Positions 1 through 4,839 of a stretch of DNA of 10,190 nt are shown here, piece after piece (position 1 is the stretch's first letter; every line of letters starts with the position of its first letter). The stretch lies in contig JAEWEZ010000039.1 of assembly GCA_023389045.1 (NCBI GenBank), forward strand, positions 1 to 10,190, written 5' to 3'. Position numbers and translations under genes: made by a program. The notes below the pieces were generated by a model. The model had not been told where the DNA came from, did no database searches, and saw only the letters and a program-made list of their open reading frames with translations. This stretch comes from Actinomycetes bacterium (GTDB taxonomy: Bacteria; Actinomycetota; Actinomycetes; Actinomycetales; Dermabacteraceae).

Positions 1-433
1 CGTCGGGCAGGGTGCCCAGCACGCCGGTCGGGGCATCGGTGAGGGTGACGCGCAGGCCGGGGCCGTGCACCGCCGCCAAACCAACCGCTTCCGAGACCAG
101 CTGTTCCTGCCTGGTGTCGGGGGTGCCATTGCGGGCGGTGAGGTCTTGGATCTGCTCGCGTGTGCGGGCGGCTCGTTTTTCCAGCTCGGTGATGCGGCGT
201 TCACGCTGGCGCAGTACATCGGCAACGTCCCCAGCTTCGTCTCGGATCGCGCCACCGCCGGAGATGCGCGCAGAGGTGGCGAATAAACCGCCGGCAAGCA
301 CCATCACGGCGCCAACCCCAAGCTGGGCGATCAGGCGGCGTGGAGGGCGTCGGGTGGAGTCCGATGAGCCCTCGCTGCGAACGTGCTGCGGGGTCTTCGC
401 GCGCCTGCGCGCACCTTCCTGCTCTTTGGACAT
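1..433 (-). CDS. DUF881 family membrane protein, 3' end cut by window edge
   Basis: 144 codons are readable before the window edge. The N-terminus is charged and hydrophilic (residues 1-33), followed by one transmembrane segment (about 34-53, LIAQLGVGAVMVLAGGLFAT), a coiled-coil-like stretch rich in R/E/Q (about 72-100, RQRERRITELEKRAARTREQ), and then the start of a globular domain (EAVGLAAVHGPGLRVTLTDAP). This order, and the phrase 'GPGL.VTLTD', are typical of the DUF881 (YlxW/YlxX-like) family, a single-pass membrane protein with an outward-facing domain and no settled function. In actinobacteria such genes lie beside crgA near the division/pknB region, as here. The start is decided by a near-perfect Shine-Dalgarno (AGGAGGT, 437-443 on the minus strand) just before the ATG at 433. 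Family call is from recalled sequence pattern; confident. Confidence 0.88.
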   Translation of the reverse strand, partial: MSKEQEGARRRAKTPQHVRSEGSSDSTRRPPRRLIAQLGVGAVMVLAGGLFATSARISGGGAIRDEAGDVADVLRQRERRITELEKRAARTREQIQDLTARNGTPDTRQEQLVSEAVGLAAVHGPGLRVTLTDAPTGVLGTLPD

Positions 434-436
434 CTC

Positions 437-502
437 ACCTCCTACTTCGCGCCGTCCCCCGGTGAGCACTAATCTAGGCCACGGCCCGCCAAAGGGCGGG
501 CC
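437..502. promoter_or_regulatory. Divergent DUF881/crgA control region with hairpin
   Basis: The 111-nt gap between two divergent genes must hold both promoters. The only A+T-rich stretch is at 468-478: it offers TAATCT (470-475) as a -10 for crgA and TAGATT (478-473, minus strand) for the DUF881 gene; I see no good -35 for either, so this is tentative. A ribosome binding site for the minus-strand gene is at 437-443. Downstream of the putative crgA -10 lies an 8-bp perfect hairpin, GGCCCGCC (483-490), loop AAAG, GGCGGGCC (495-502), which would sit in the crgA 5' leader. Confidence 0.35.
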
Positions 503-544
503 CGCGCTCAGCGGCGCGCCGTTCTTGTCCGGGAGCATCACGTC

Positions 545-952
545 ATGGCCAGCAGCAAGCGGAAAAATCAGTCCGCAACCTCGTCGCAGTCCTCGTCTGC
601 GGGTGCCTCCGGCGGGCCGAGCTCCCAGGACCTCCAGGCGGGCGAAGAGGCCATCGCCCGCAAGAAGCGTGCTGACGCCGCCGAGGCCGCCAAGGATGCG
701 AGCAGCACCTCGGCACGCTCCAAGGTTGCCCAGGAGACCAGCCGCACCACCCACCGCCGCAGCGCCGCCGTGGCCCCCAATCCGGCCTGGCTCGCCCCGA
801 CCGCCGTAGCTCTGCTGATCCTTGGCCTGGTCTACCTGGTGGCCTTCTATCTCTCGGCCGGGCAGCTGCCGCTGCAGATTGGCAACTGGAACCTCGCTGT
901 CGGTTTCGGCGTGCTGATGCTCGGGGGCGGCCTCCTCATGTTCTGGAAGTGA
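545..952 (+). CDS. crgA: Cell division protein CrgA
   Basis: CrgA is a small actinobacterial membrane protein of the septal divisome; in mycobacteria it interacts with FtsZ, FtsI and other division proteins, and in Streptomyces it affects septation. The 135-aa product has a long charged, Ala/Ser/Lys-rich cytoplasmic N-terminus (1-78), the family's NPAW motif (79-82, NPxWW in many members), a first transmembrane helix (about 83-103), a short loop, and a second helix (about 116-134) ending FWK at the C-terminus. The N-terminal part is longer than usual (family members are often 80-95 aa). GGGAG at 531-535 is a plausible ribosome binding site. The stop overlaps the next gene's GTG by 4 nt (GTGA), so the two are probably co-translated. 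High confidence from the helix pair, motif and neighbours. Confidence 0.93.
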   Translation: MASSKRKNQSATSSQSSSAGASGGPSSQDLQAGEEAIARKKRADAAEAAKDASSTSARSKVAQETSRTTHRRSAAVAPNPAWLAPTAVALLILGLVYLVAFYLSAGQLPLQIGNWNLAVGFGVLMLGGGLLMFWK

Positions 953-1875
953 CCGTGCACCCCGAGGATCCGCACTCACCGCTGCACACCCCGTCGGCCC
1001 CCTCACCCACGGCTGCGGGCGAACATCCCGCGGGTCCCGCGCATCCCTGGCGGCGTTTCGTTGCCCTGGGCGATTCCTTCACCGAAGGCATCGGGGATCC
1101 CGACCCGGAGGTGCCAGGCGGGCATCGCGGCTGGGCCGACCGCGTGGCTGAGGAGCTCGGACGCACCGTCGAGGGCTTCGAATACGCCAATCTGGCGATC
1201 CGCGGGCGCCTGTACCGGCAAATCCTGGATGAGCAGCTGGAACCGGCGATCGCGCTCGACCCGGACCTCGTGAGCCTTTTCGCCGGTGGGAACGATGTGA
1301 TCCGACGGGGTGATCCCGATGAGATTGCCGCCGCGATCGACGATGCCGTGGGGCGTCTGGCGGCGCGCGGCGCGACCATCATCCTGTGGACCGGCCCCGA
1401 CATTGGCAGCACCCCCGTGCTGAACCTGGTGCGCGGCCGCGTCGCTACGTACAACGAAAATATGCGCGCTGTGGCGAAGCGTCACGGCGCCGCCGTGGTG
1501 GACCTGTGGTCCCTGCGTGCACTCACCCATGAGGCCATGTGGGCCGAGGATCGTCTGCACTTCTCCCCCGCCGGGCACCTCACGATTGCCACCGAGGTGC
1601 TCGACACCCTCGGCGTGGAGCACGAGCTGGAGCCCTTCGATGCGGGCGATCCCGAGACTCTCCCCTGGCGGGAGGCTCGGCAACAGGATCTGCACTGGGC
1701 GCGTACGCACTTCGGCCCGTGGGTGCTGCGGCGCCTACGCGGGCATTCCTCCGGAGACGGCATCGCCCCCAAGCGTCCACATCCGCAGCCTGTCTTCGGG
1801 CAGCCGATGCCGATGGGTATGTCTGCCACGGAAGCTGATCTGCATGGGGACGATGACCACTCCCCTGCAGCCTGA
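949..1875 (+). CDS. SGNH/GDSL-type hydrolase
   Basis: A probable esterase/lipase-type hydrolase of 308 aa. The SGNH blocks are visible in order: block I ALGDSFTEG with nucleophile Ser43; the block II region around NLAIRGR (81-87); block III AGGND with Gly114/Asn115/Asp116; block V DRLHFSPAGH with Asp201 and His204 as the rest of the catalytic triad. There is no signal peptide, so the protein is predicted cytoplasmic; the first ~33 residues are Pro/His-rich and the last ~45 are low-complexity. The substrate cannot be read from the sequence; actinobacterial relatives act on short acyl esters. The GTG start is inside the crgA stop (4-nt overlap), which fixes it and suggests translational coupling. 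No clear terminator hairpin follows. Confidence 0.9.
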   Translation: MTVHPEDPHSPLHTPSAPSPTAAGEHPAGPAHPWRRFVALGDSFTEGIGDPDPEVPGGHRGWADRVAEELGRTVEGFEYANLAIRGRLYRQILDEQLEPAIALDPDLVSLFAGGNDVIRRGDPDEIAAAIDDAVGRLAARGATIILWTGPDIGSTPVLNLVRGRVATYNENMRAVAKRHGAAVVDLWSLRALTHEAMWAEDRLHFSPAGHLTIATEVLDTLGVEHELEPFDAGDPETLPWREARQQDLHWARTHFGPWVLRRLRGHSSGDGIAPKRPHPQPVFGQPMPMGMSATEADLHGDDDHSPAA

Positions 1876-2145
1876 TGCGGAGGTCTAGATTCCAGGGCTG
1901 GCTTCCGGGGCTGAAGCACTCCGCGGCGCATTTTCGACGCCCTCTGATCACAATCGGGGAACAGACGTCTGAGAAATAGCCTGATGGGGAGTCCTCCCCC
2001 TGCCCTGACACTGCCGACCCGGCTAGGCTTCGGGCGGGAGGAACACCGATGACCGTCGGGAGGAACAACCACGGCCGTCGGCCCCTCCCCGCATTCCCAT
2101 CGCGCGGCGCTGTGCCACGCACGATCACACTCCCCGGGGGCCTTG
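1876..2145 (+). promoter_or_regulatory. Upstream region of the lipoprotein gene with tandem repeat
   Basis: This 270-nt gap holds TAGGCT (2024-2029), a TANNNT-type -10 as used by actinobacteria, without a convincing -35 (CTGACA at 2005-2010 is only 13 nt away). Just downstream are two abutting 22-bp units (2036-2057 and 2058-2079, 18 of 22 identical), each beginning GGGAGGAACA. The first unit forms an excellent ribosome binding site (GGAGG, 2037-2041) for an ATG at 2049 that opens a 100-codon frame overlapping the lipoprotein gene out of frame. No other gene is seen here. Confidence 0.35.
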
Positions 2146-3111
2146 ATGATTTCGCTCTCTGCGCGGCGCCGCATCGCCGCTTTGCTTATCTTCCCGTTCG
2201 TTCTCCTGCTGGCAAGCTGTGGCCGTCTCCACGGCGAGTTCGAGATCCAGGACGTCGACCACATGCACGTCTCGATGGACTTCGGGCTCAAGAAAGACGC
2301 CCTGAAGGAAATGGGCCAGGTTTACTCCAATGCCGAAGCCTTCTGCAATGACATCATGAAAGATCAGGACAAGGGTTTCGGCGACGCCACGGTTAAGCCG
2401 TACGAAGAGGACGGCCTCCTGGGCTGCCGCATTGAGGGCCCGGTTGAGCGCGCCGATTTCGCCGATGATATGACCCTGACCGAGGAGGACGGCGAGTTCC
2501 ACCTCATCATGAAGGGCGGGGCTGGCTCGAGGAACCCCCTCGCCCTGACCGGCTTCGACTTCAAGATGGTCTTCACCTTCCCCGGCAAGGTCATCTCCAG
2601 CAAGGCTGGCACCATCGATGGCAATAGCGTCACCTACACCTCCCTGGAGGAACTGAACCAGGGCGTGGATATCCGCGCCGAAACCGGCGGCTTTGTCGAC
2701 GCCATCGTTCTGATCGTCATCATCGTGATCGTTGGTTTGATTGCTCTGGCTGTCCTCGCCGCCATCATCGCCGCGCTGTTCTTCTTCATGCGTAAGAAGA
2801 AGTCCACTCCCCCCTCGTCCTTCTCCGGCGACCCCGGTGCCGGCGGCGGCTACCCCGGTGGCGGTTCCCCTGCCCCGGGCGGATTCGGTGCCTCCTCGCC
2901 GGCGGCCCCCATGGGCAACTCCCCGGCCCCGGCGCCGAGCCCGAATATGCCTCCGTACAACGCCGGGCAGGGCTACGGTCAGAGCCCCGCGCAGCCCTCG
3001 AACTCGGATATGCCCTGGGGCAGCCCCTCCCCGCAGGGCCAGCAGTGGAACACTCCGCCGCAGCAGGGCGGCCAGGGTGGCCAGCCGTGGAATAACCCGC
3101 CGCAGCAGTGA
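2146..3111 (+). CDS. LppM-like lipoprotein with transmembrane helix and Pro/Gly/Gln-rich tail
   Basis: 321 aa from the ATG at 2146 (a TTG at 2143 is also possible; GGGGG at 2136-2140 is the only nearby ribosome binding site). A lipoprotein signal peptide is clear: Arg-rich n-region, hydrophobic core, lipobox LASC with the lipidated Cys at residue 25. A beta-rich outer domain follows (about 26-180) with a Cys pair (67 and 94) and FGLKKDALKEMGQ, resembling the N-terminal domain of mycobacterial LppM. One strong transmembrane helix (about 185-215) ends in RKKK, a stop-transfer signal, so the remaining ~105 residues, rich in Pro, Gly, Gln, Ser and Asn, should be cytoplasmic and disordered. LppM in M. 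tuberculosis is linked to phagocytosis and envelope biology; the role here is unknown. Family assignment moderate, topology confident. Confidence 0.8.
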   Translation: MISLSARRRIAALLIFPFVLLLASCGRLHGEFEIQDVDHMHVSMDFGLKKDALKEMGQVYSNAEAFCNDIMKDQDKGFGDATVKPYEEDGLLGCRIEGPVERADFADDMTLTEEDGEFHLIMKGGAGSRNPLALTGFDFKMVFTFPGKVISSKAGTIDGNSVTYTSLEELNQGVDIRAETGGFVDAIVLIVIIVIVGLIALAVLAAIIAALFFFMRKKKSTPPSSFSGDPGAGGGYPGGGSPAPGGFGASSPAAPMGNSPAPAPSPNMPPYNAGQGYGQSPAQPSNSDMPWGSPSPQGQQWNTPPQQGGQGGQPWNNPPQQ

Positions 3112-3176
3112 TCGCACGCTGAAGGCCTGAGCCGGTCCTCGTTGGCCCTGGTCATCCGCCTTCTCCGCATCCACAC

Positions 3177-3216
3177 TCACGCCCCGCGCCTCTCTTCGGA
3201 GAGTCGCGGGGCGTGA
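3177..3216 (+). terminator. Strong hairpin with UUCG tetraloop
   Basis: A 12-bp perfect stem (3177-3188 with 3205-3216, core ACGCCCCGCG/CGCGGGGCGT), one C-T mismatch, then 5 more pairs (3190-3194 with 3199-3203) closed by C(UUCG)G, the most stable type of RNA tetraloop. It stands 65 nt after the lipoprotein stop and before the tRNA, so it is a likely terminator, possibly working in both directions. No U-tract follows, which is common in high-GC actinobacteria. Confidence 0.75.
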
Positions 3217-3267
3217 CATGTGAGCAGCTTCATGCGCTCTCGAATGGCGCGGAAGCCGACGGAGCAG

Positions 3268-3273
3268 TAAAGT
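3268..3273 (+). promoter_or_regulatory. Likely -10 element of the tRNA-Arg promoter
   Basis: TAAAGT (TANNNT pattern, 4 of 6 to TATAAT) lies 24 nt before the mature tRNA 5' end. I see no good -35. A small hairpin (GTCGG 3281-3285, CCGAC 3290-3294) separates it from the tRNA and could be the 5' leader removed by RNase P. Confidence 0.4.
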
Positions 3274-3296
3274 ACTTCGAGTCGGCTCGCCGACGG

Positions 3297-3369
3297 GCGC
3301 CCGTAGCTTAACGGATAGAGCATCTGACTACGGATCAGAAGGTTGGGGGTTCGAATCCCTCCGGGCGCG
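3297..3369 (+). tRNA. tRNA-Arg (anticodon ACG)
   Basis: A full cloverleaf can be drawn: acceptor stem GCGCCCG (3297-3303) with CGGGCGC (3362-3368), discriminator G3369; anticodon stem TCTGA/TCAGA around the loop CTACGGA, giving anticodon ACG, which reads CGU and, after A34-to-inosine conversion, other CGN arginine codons; T-loop TTCGAAT closed by GGGGG/CCCTC. No CCA is encoded. tRNA genes are classic attachment sites for tyrosine integrases, and phage-type genes begin immediately downstream, so the 3' half of this gene was probably regenerated from the element's attP. Confidence 0.97.
3320..3369. other. Probable attL (attachment core in the tRNA-Arg 3' part)
   Basis: Inferred, not seen directly: host genes stop at the tRNA and a phage repressor/packaging set begins right after it. 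Integrases that use tRNA genes generally cross over between the anticodon loop and the 3' end, and the element restores the tRNA. The exact core cannot be set without attR, which is outside the window. Limits given run from the anticodon stem to the discriminator base. Confidence 0.6.
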
Positions 3370-3637
3370 CCCCACCCGAGGCCCCGTCACCACCAGGTGA
3401 CGGGGCCTCTCCCGTTTCGATCCACGAGATCGGCACGCCCGTCGAGAGCGCCCACAGCTTGAGCGTAGAGCGCCGAGGCGTGCTCTGCCCACGCTCGGCG
3501 GCGTTGACGCCCTGGCGTGACAGGCCAGCGTGCTCGGCGAACTGCGACTGGTCCATGCCTGTCATCTCCCGCGCCTTGCGCAGGCGATCGGCGATCGTCC
3601 ACTGAGGAATAGTGCCCGGCTGATAACTGATGGTCAT
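3335..3637 (-). CDS. XRE-family (Cro/CI-type) HTH protein, probable immunity repressor; 3' end runs into the tRNA/attL
   Basis: 100 aa if started at the ATG at 3637; an in-frame ATG at 3655 would give 106 aa. I prefer 3637 because TAGGGT (3650-3645) is positioned so that transcription would start on that ATG, and the upstream ATG lies inside the operator and lacks a ribosome binding site. Residues 15-73 form an XRE helix-turn-helix domain: IADRLRKAREMTGMDQSQFAEHAGLSRQGVNAAERGQ, then a last helix LKLWALSTGVPISWIETGE as in actinophage repressors. Beyond it come a Gly/Pro/Ser linker coded by the hairpin at 3378-3409 and the tail ARPEGFEPPTF, coded by the complement of the tRNA; the TGA stop (3335-3337) is in the anticodon stem. 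The C-terminus therefore depends on integration. It diverges from a small HTH gene, the usual repressor/Cro layout. Confidence 0.82.
   Translation of the reverse strand: MTISYQPGTIPQWTIADRLRKAREMTGMDQSQFAEHAGLSRQGVNAAERGQSTPRRSTLKLWALSTGVPISWIETGEAPSPGGDGASGGARPEGFEPPTF
3378..3409. terminator. Perfect 14-bp hairpin downstream of tRNA-Arg
   Basis: GAGGCCCCGTCACC (3378-3391), loop ACCA, GGTGACGGGGCCTC (3396-3409), all 14 pairs matched. It starts 9 nt after the tRNA and would end tRNA transcription; it would also meet the end of the leftward repressor transcript. It lies inside the repressor reading frame, which is unusual for a terminator. No U-tract, so function is inferred from stem strength and position. 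Confidence 0.65.
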
Positions 3638-3661
3638 ATGACTAACCCTAGTCATGTGACC
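3632..3661. promoter_or_regulatory. Operator O1 (13-bp inverted repeat) over the repressor promoter
   Basis: GGTCATATGACTA (3632-3644), spacer ACCC, TAGTCATGTGACC (3649-3661): 12 of 13 positions are dyad-symmetric. It covers the putative -10 (TAGGGT, 3650-3645) and the first codons of the repressor gene, so binding would block the gene's own transcription. A related half-copy lies at 3667-3681. Confidence 0.7.
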
Positions 3662-3666
3662 GACAG

Positions 3667-3681
3667 ATGACTATGCCCTAG
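3667..3681. promoter_or_regulatory. Operator-like repeat O2 over the repressor -35
   Basis: ATGACTATGCCCTAG repeats the O1 centre ATGACTAACCCTAG (3638-3651) with one substitution and one extra base. On the minus strand it contains TAGTCA (3673-3668), a 4-of-6 match to TTGACA exactly 17 nt from TAGGGT. Two related sites over -10 and -35 fit an autoregulated repressor. Confidence 0.5.
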
Positions 3682-3691
3682 ACCCGAAACA

Positions 3692-3719
3692 GGCACGTGT
3701 CGCCTTGACGACACGTGCC
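3692..3719. promoter_or_regulatory. Perfect 11-bp inverted repeat spanning the rightward promoter -35
   Basis: GGCACGTGTCG (3692-3702), spacer CCTTGA, CGACACGTGCC (3709-3719), no mismatch. Its sequence is unrelated to O1/O2, so a different protein may bind it, most simply the product of the adjacent rightward HTH gene. It encloses TTGACG (3705-3710), the likely -35. Confidence 0.65.
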
Positions 3720-3742
3720 CGCGTAGTGCATCATCCGACGCA
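3705..3742 (+). promoter_or_regulatory. Rightward promoter, predicted leaderless transcript
   Basis: TTGACG (3705-3710), 18-nt spacer, CATCAT (3729-3734, 4 of 6 to TATAAT). Transcription would begin about 7 nt later, at 3741-3742, on the A of the ATG of the next gene. No ribosome binding site is present before that ATG, which agrees with a leaderless mRNA, common in actinobacteria. Confidence 0.5.
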
Positions 3743-3972
3743 TGACCACAACGCGACTTCTGTCTAGTTCGGGAGTTGCCGAGCGCCTCGGCATCTCTCG
3801 GCAGACCGTCCCGCAGTGGGTTGCCGCGGGCAAGCTCAACCCTGTCGGCAAGATCGACGGCCCGAGCGGCGCCTACGTCTTCGACGTGGAGCAGATCGAC
3901 AGCCTTGCTGTTGCCCGCGCTGCCGAGCTCACTGACGAGCTCGCCCGTCTCACCACTGAGGTGACGCGATGA
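3742..3972 (+). CDS. Small HTH DNA-binding protein (MerR/excisionase-like), possible Cro or Xis
   Basis: 76 aa. Residues 8-30 (SSSGVAERLGISRQTVPQWVAAGKL) are a MerR/excisionase-type helix-turn-helix; residues 31-53 form a wing ending in AYVFDVEQIDSLA, the pattern by which such proteins read a beta hairpin and then 'DV..ID'. The last 20 residues are an amphipathic helix, possibly for dimerisation. It is the first rightward gene, divergent from the repressor, so it may be a Cro-like switch protein, a recombination directionality factor, or a regulator of the inverted repeat at 3692-3719. The ATG is probably leaderless. The gene ends in GAG GTG ACG CGA TGA, a sequence that recurs 476 nt downstream. 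Confidence 0.8.
   Translation: MTTTRLLSSSGVAERLGISRQTVPQWVAAGKLNPVGKIDGPSGAYVFDVEQIDSLAVARAAELTDELARLTTEVTR
3958..3972 (+). repeat. 15-bp direct repeat, left copy
   Basis: GAGGTGACGCGATGA, matching 4434-4448 at 14 of 15 positions. Both copies combine a ribosome binding site (GAGGTG), an EVTR-stop reading, and an ATGA overlap. They frame the reverse-strand gene at 3981-4418. Confidence 0.7.
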
Positions 3973-3980
3973 TGCGCCGG

Positions 3981-4418
3981 TCAGTCCCAGGCAGCACGCG
4001 GCCGGTACCTGTAACCCCGCCCGAGGATCAGCACGGCGCTGTACTCCACTCCCTGCCCCAGCCCGTCCGTCACCTCGGCGGTCAGCTGGACGACACCGAC
4101 CTGCACACCATCCCGCAGCGCCTGATCGAGCGCGCTGCCCTCGGCAACCACGGCCTGACCGATCTTCGCCCCGCCCGTGATGCCGCGCCCGCTCACGGCC
4201 ACCAGTGCGTGCACATCGACTTTCGGCCGGCCACCCGAGGTGTGACCGGGGCGCAGCACGGCCCACACGTTCCGCCGGCGCTTGGTCTCCGCGAGGCTCA
4301 CCCGCGTGTCCTGATGACCGCCGCGCAGCGCCGCCTCGATCTGCTCACCCTGCCACTCGACCGGGGCCGGCGCCGGCCCGAGTCCCACCGCACGTTTCAT
4401 CCTGTCCATGAGTCCCAT
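3981..4418 (-). CDS. Unknown protein on the reverse strand (moron-like cassette)
   Basis: 145 aa, not recognised. It opens MGLMDRMKRAVGLG, a common type of amphipathic phage-protein start, then has a charged middle (AETKRRRN, 43-50) and a beta-rich C-terminal half with many Val/Gly (KVDVHALVAVSGRG, GVQVGVVQLTAEV, EYSAVLILGRGY). GATACT (4430-4425) would place transcription start on the ATG, again leaderless, but no -35 is evident. The opposite strand is also open (3969-4448, 159 codons) with a good ribosome binding site and ATGA overlaps at both ends. I chose the reverse frame because its composition is normal, while the forward product is very rich in His, Pro and Arg and has no Trp, as expected of an antisense reading. 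GC by codon position does not separate them. The stop is 9 nt from the convergent HTH gene. Confidence 0.58.
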   Translation of the reverse strand: MGLMDRMKRAVGLGPAPAPVEWQGEQIEAALRGGHQDTRVSLAETKRRRNVWAVLRPGHTSGGRPKVDVHALVAVSGRGITGGAKIGQAVVAEGSALDQALRDGVQVGVVQLTAEVTDGLGQGVEYSAVLILGRGYRYRPRAAWD

Positions 4419-4433
4419 GGGGACAGTATCCGC

Positions 4434-4448
4434 GAGGTGACCCGATGA
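4434..4448 (+). repeat. 15-bp direct repeat, right copy
   Basis: GAGGTGACCCGATGA, one mismatch to 3958-3972. Here it supplies the ribosome binding site (GAGGTG, 4434-4439) and ATG for the 36-aa membrane protein. Confidence 0.7.
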
Positions 4449-4555
4449 GCGCCGCCGATTGGATCGGACTGGCCCTGATGGTCGCCACGCTGCTCGCGTG
4501 CATCGTCGCAGGCGTGTGGGCCCTGGACGGCCTGCTGGGCGGTGACGAGCGATGA
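4445..4555 (+). CDS. 36-aa single-pass membrane protein
   Basis: ATG at 4445 with GAGGTG 6 nt upstream, stop at 4553-4555 overlapping the next ATG (ATGA). The product is MSAADWIGLALMVATLLACI followed by VAGVWALDGLLGGDER: a short amphipathic start, one transmembrane helix (about 7-27) and an acidic C-terminus. Function unknown; tiny membrane proteins are frequent in early phage operons. Its good ribosome binding site and the overlap on the right side support it. Confidence 0.68.
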   Translation: MSAADWIGLALMVATLLACIVAGVWALDGLLGGDER

Positions 4556-4839
4556 CCGCGACGTTCACCGCCGTGTTCCCGATCGAGCATCCGCTGCCGA
4601 TCGAGCGCCTCACCCGCGAGGACTGCCGTGGCGAGCTGCTGAACCACACCGGCAAGAGCGCAGGCATCGACCCCTACAGCCTGTTCATCGGCCCCGAGGC
4701 CCACGCCCTGCGCTACGCCTCCCCCGAACTCCGCGACTGGTGGACTCGCAACCCGCGCGTGACCGTCGCCGAGTTCGAGCGTGCATGGCACGACGACCGC
4801 TACTACGGCGGGGGGGGTGACCGCCTGAGCACGTTCTAG
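4552..4839 (+). CDS. Unknown small phage protein with a G8 tract near its end
   Basis: 95 aa, not recognised; soluble, acidic and aromatic-rich in the C-terminal half (LRDWWTRNPRVTVAEFERAW). The ATG overlaps the previous stop (ATGA), with GGTGACGAG as a weak ribosome binding site. Codon use is strongly G/C at third positions, as in the surrounding phage genes, and the antisense frames look poor. Eight G's in a row at 4810-4817 code GGGG near the C-terminus (YYGGGGDRLSTF); a one-base slip either way would only change the last few residues. Probably the last gene of the first rightward group. Confidence 0.7.
   Translation: MTATFTAVFPIEHPLPIERLTREDCRGELLNHTGKSAGIDPYSLFIGPEAHALRYASPELRDWWTRNPRVTVAEFERAWHDDRYYGGGGDRLSTF

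Noticed and set aside
12..809. 265-codon forward ORF at the left edge
   Set aside because: Antisense to the DUF881 gene and out of frame with crgA; Arg/Pro/Ser-rich composition typical of a shadow.
2125..3219. 364-codon reverse ORF over the lipoprotein gene
   Set aside because: The forward frame has a signal peptide, lipobox and transmembrane helix; the reverse frame is Arg/Gly/His-rich and overlaps the UUCG hairpin.
3338..3370. Repressor C-terminus ARPEGFEPPTF as a real conserved motif
   Set aside because: It is the well-known peptide produced by reading a tRNA T-arm backwards, not a protein motif; its meaning is positional (attachment site), not functional similarity.
3969..4448. Forward 159-codon ORF with good ribosome binding site and ATGA overlap at both ends
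   Set aside because: Product is very rich in His, Pro and Arg with no Trp, as in antisense readings, while the opposite strand gives a normal-looking 145-aa protein. The two attractive junctions are explained by the 15-bp direct repeats. Not fully excluded; GC by codon position is similar in both frames.
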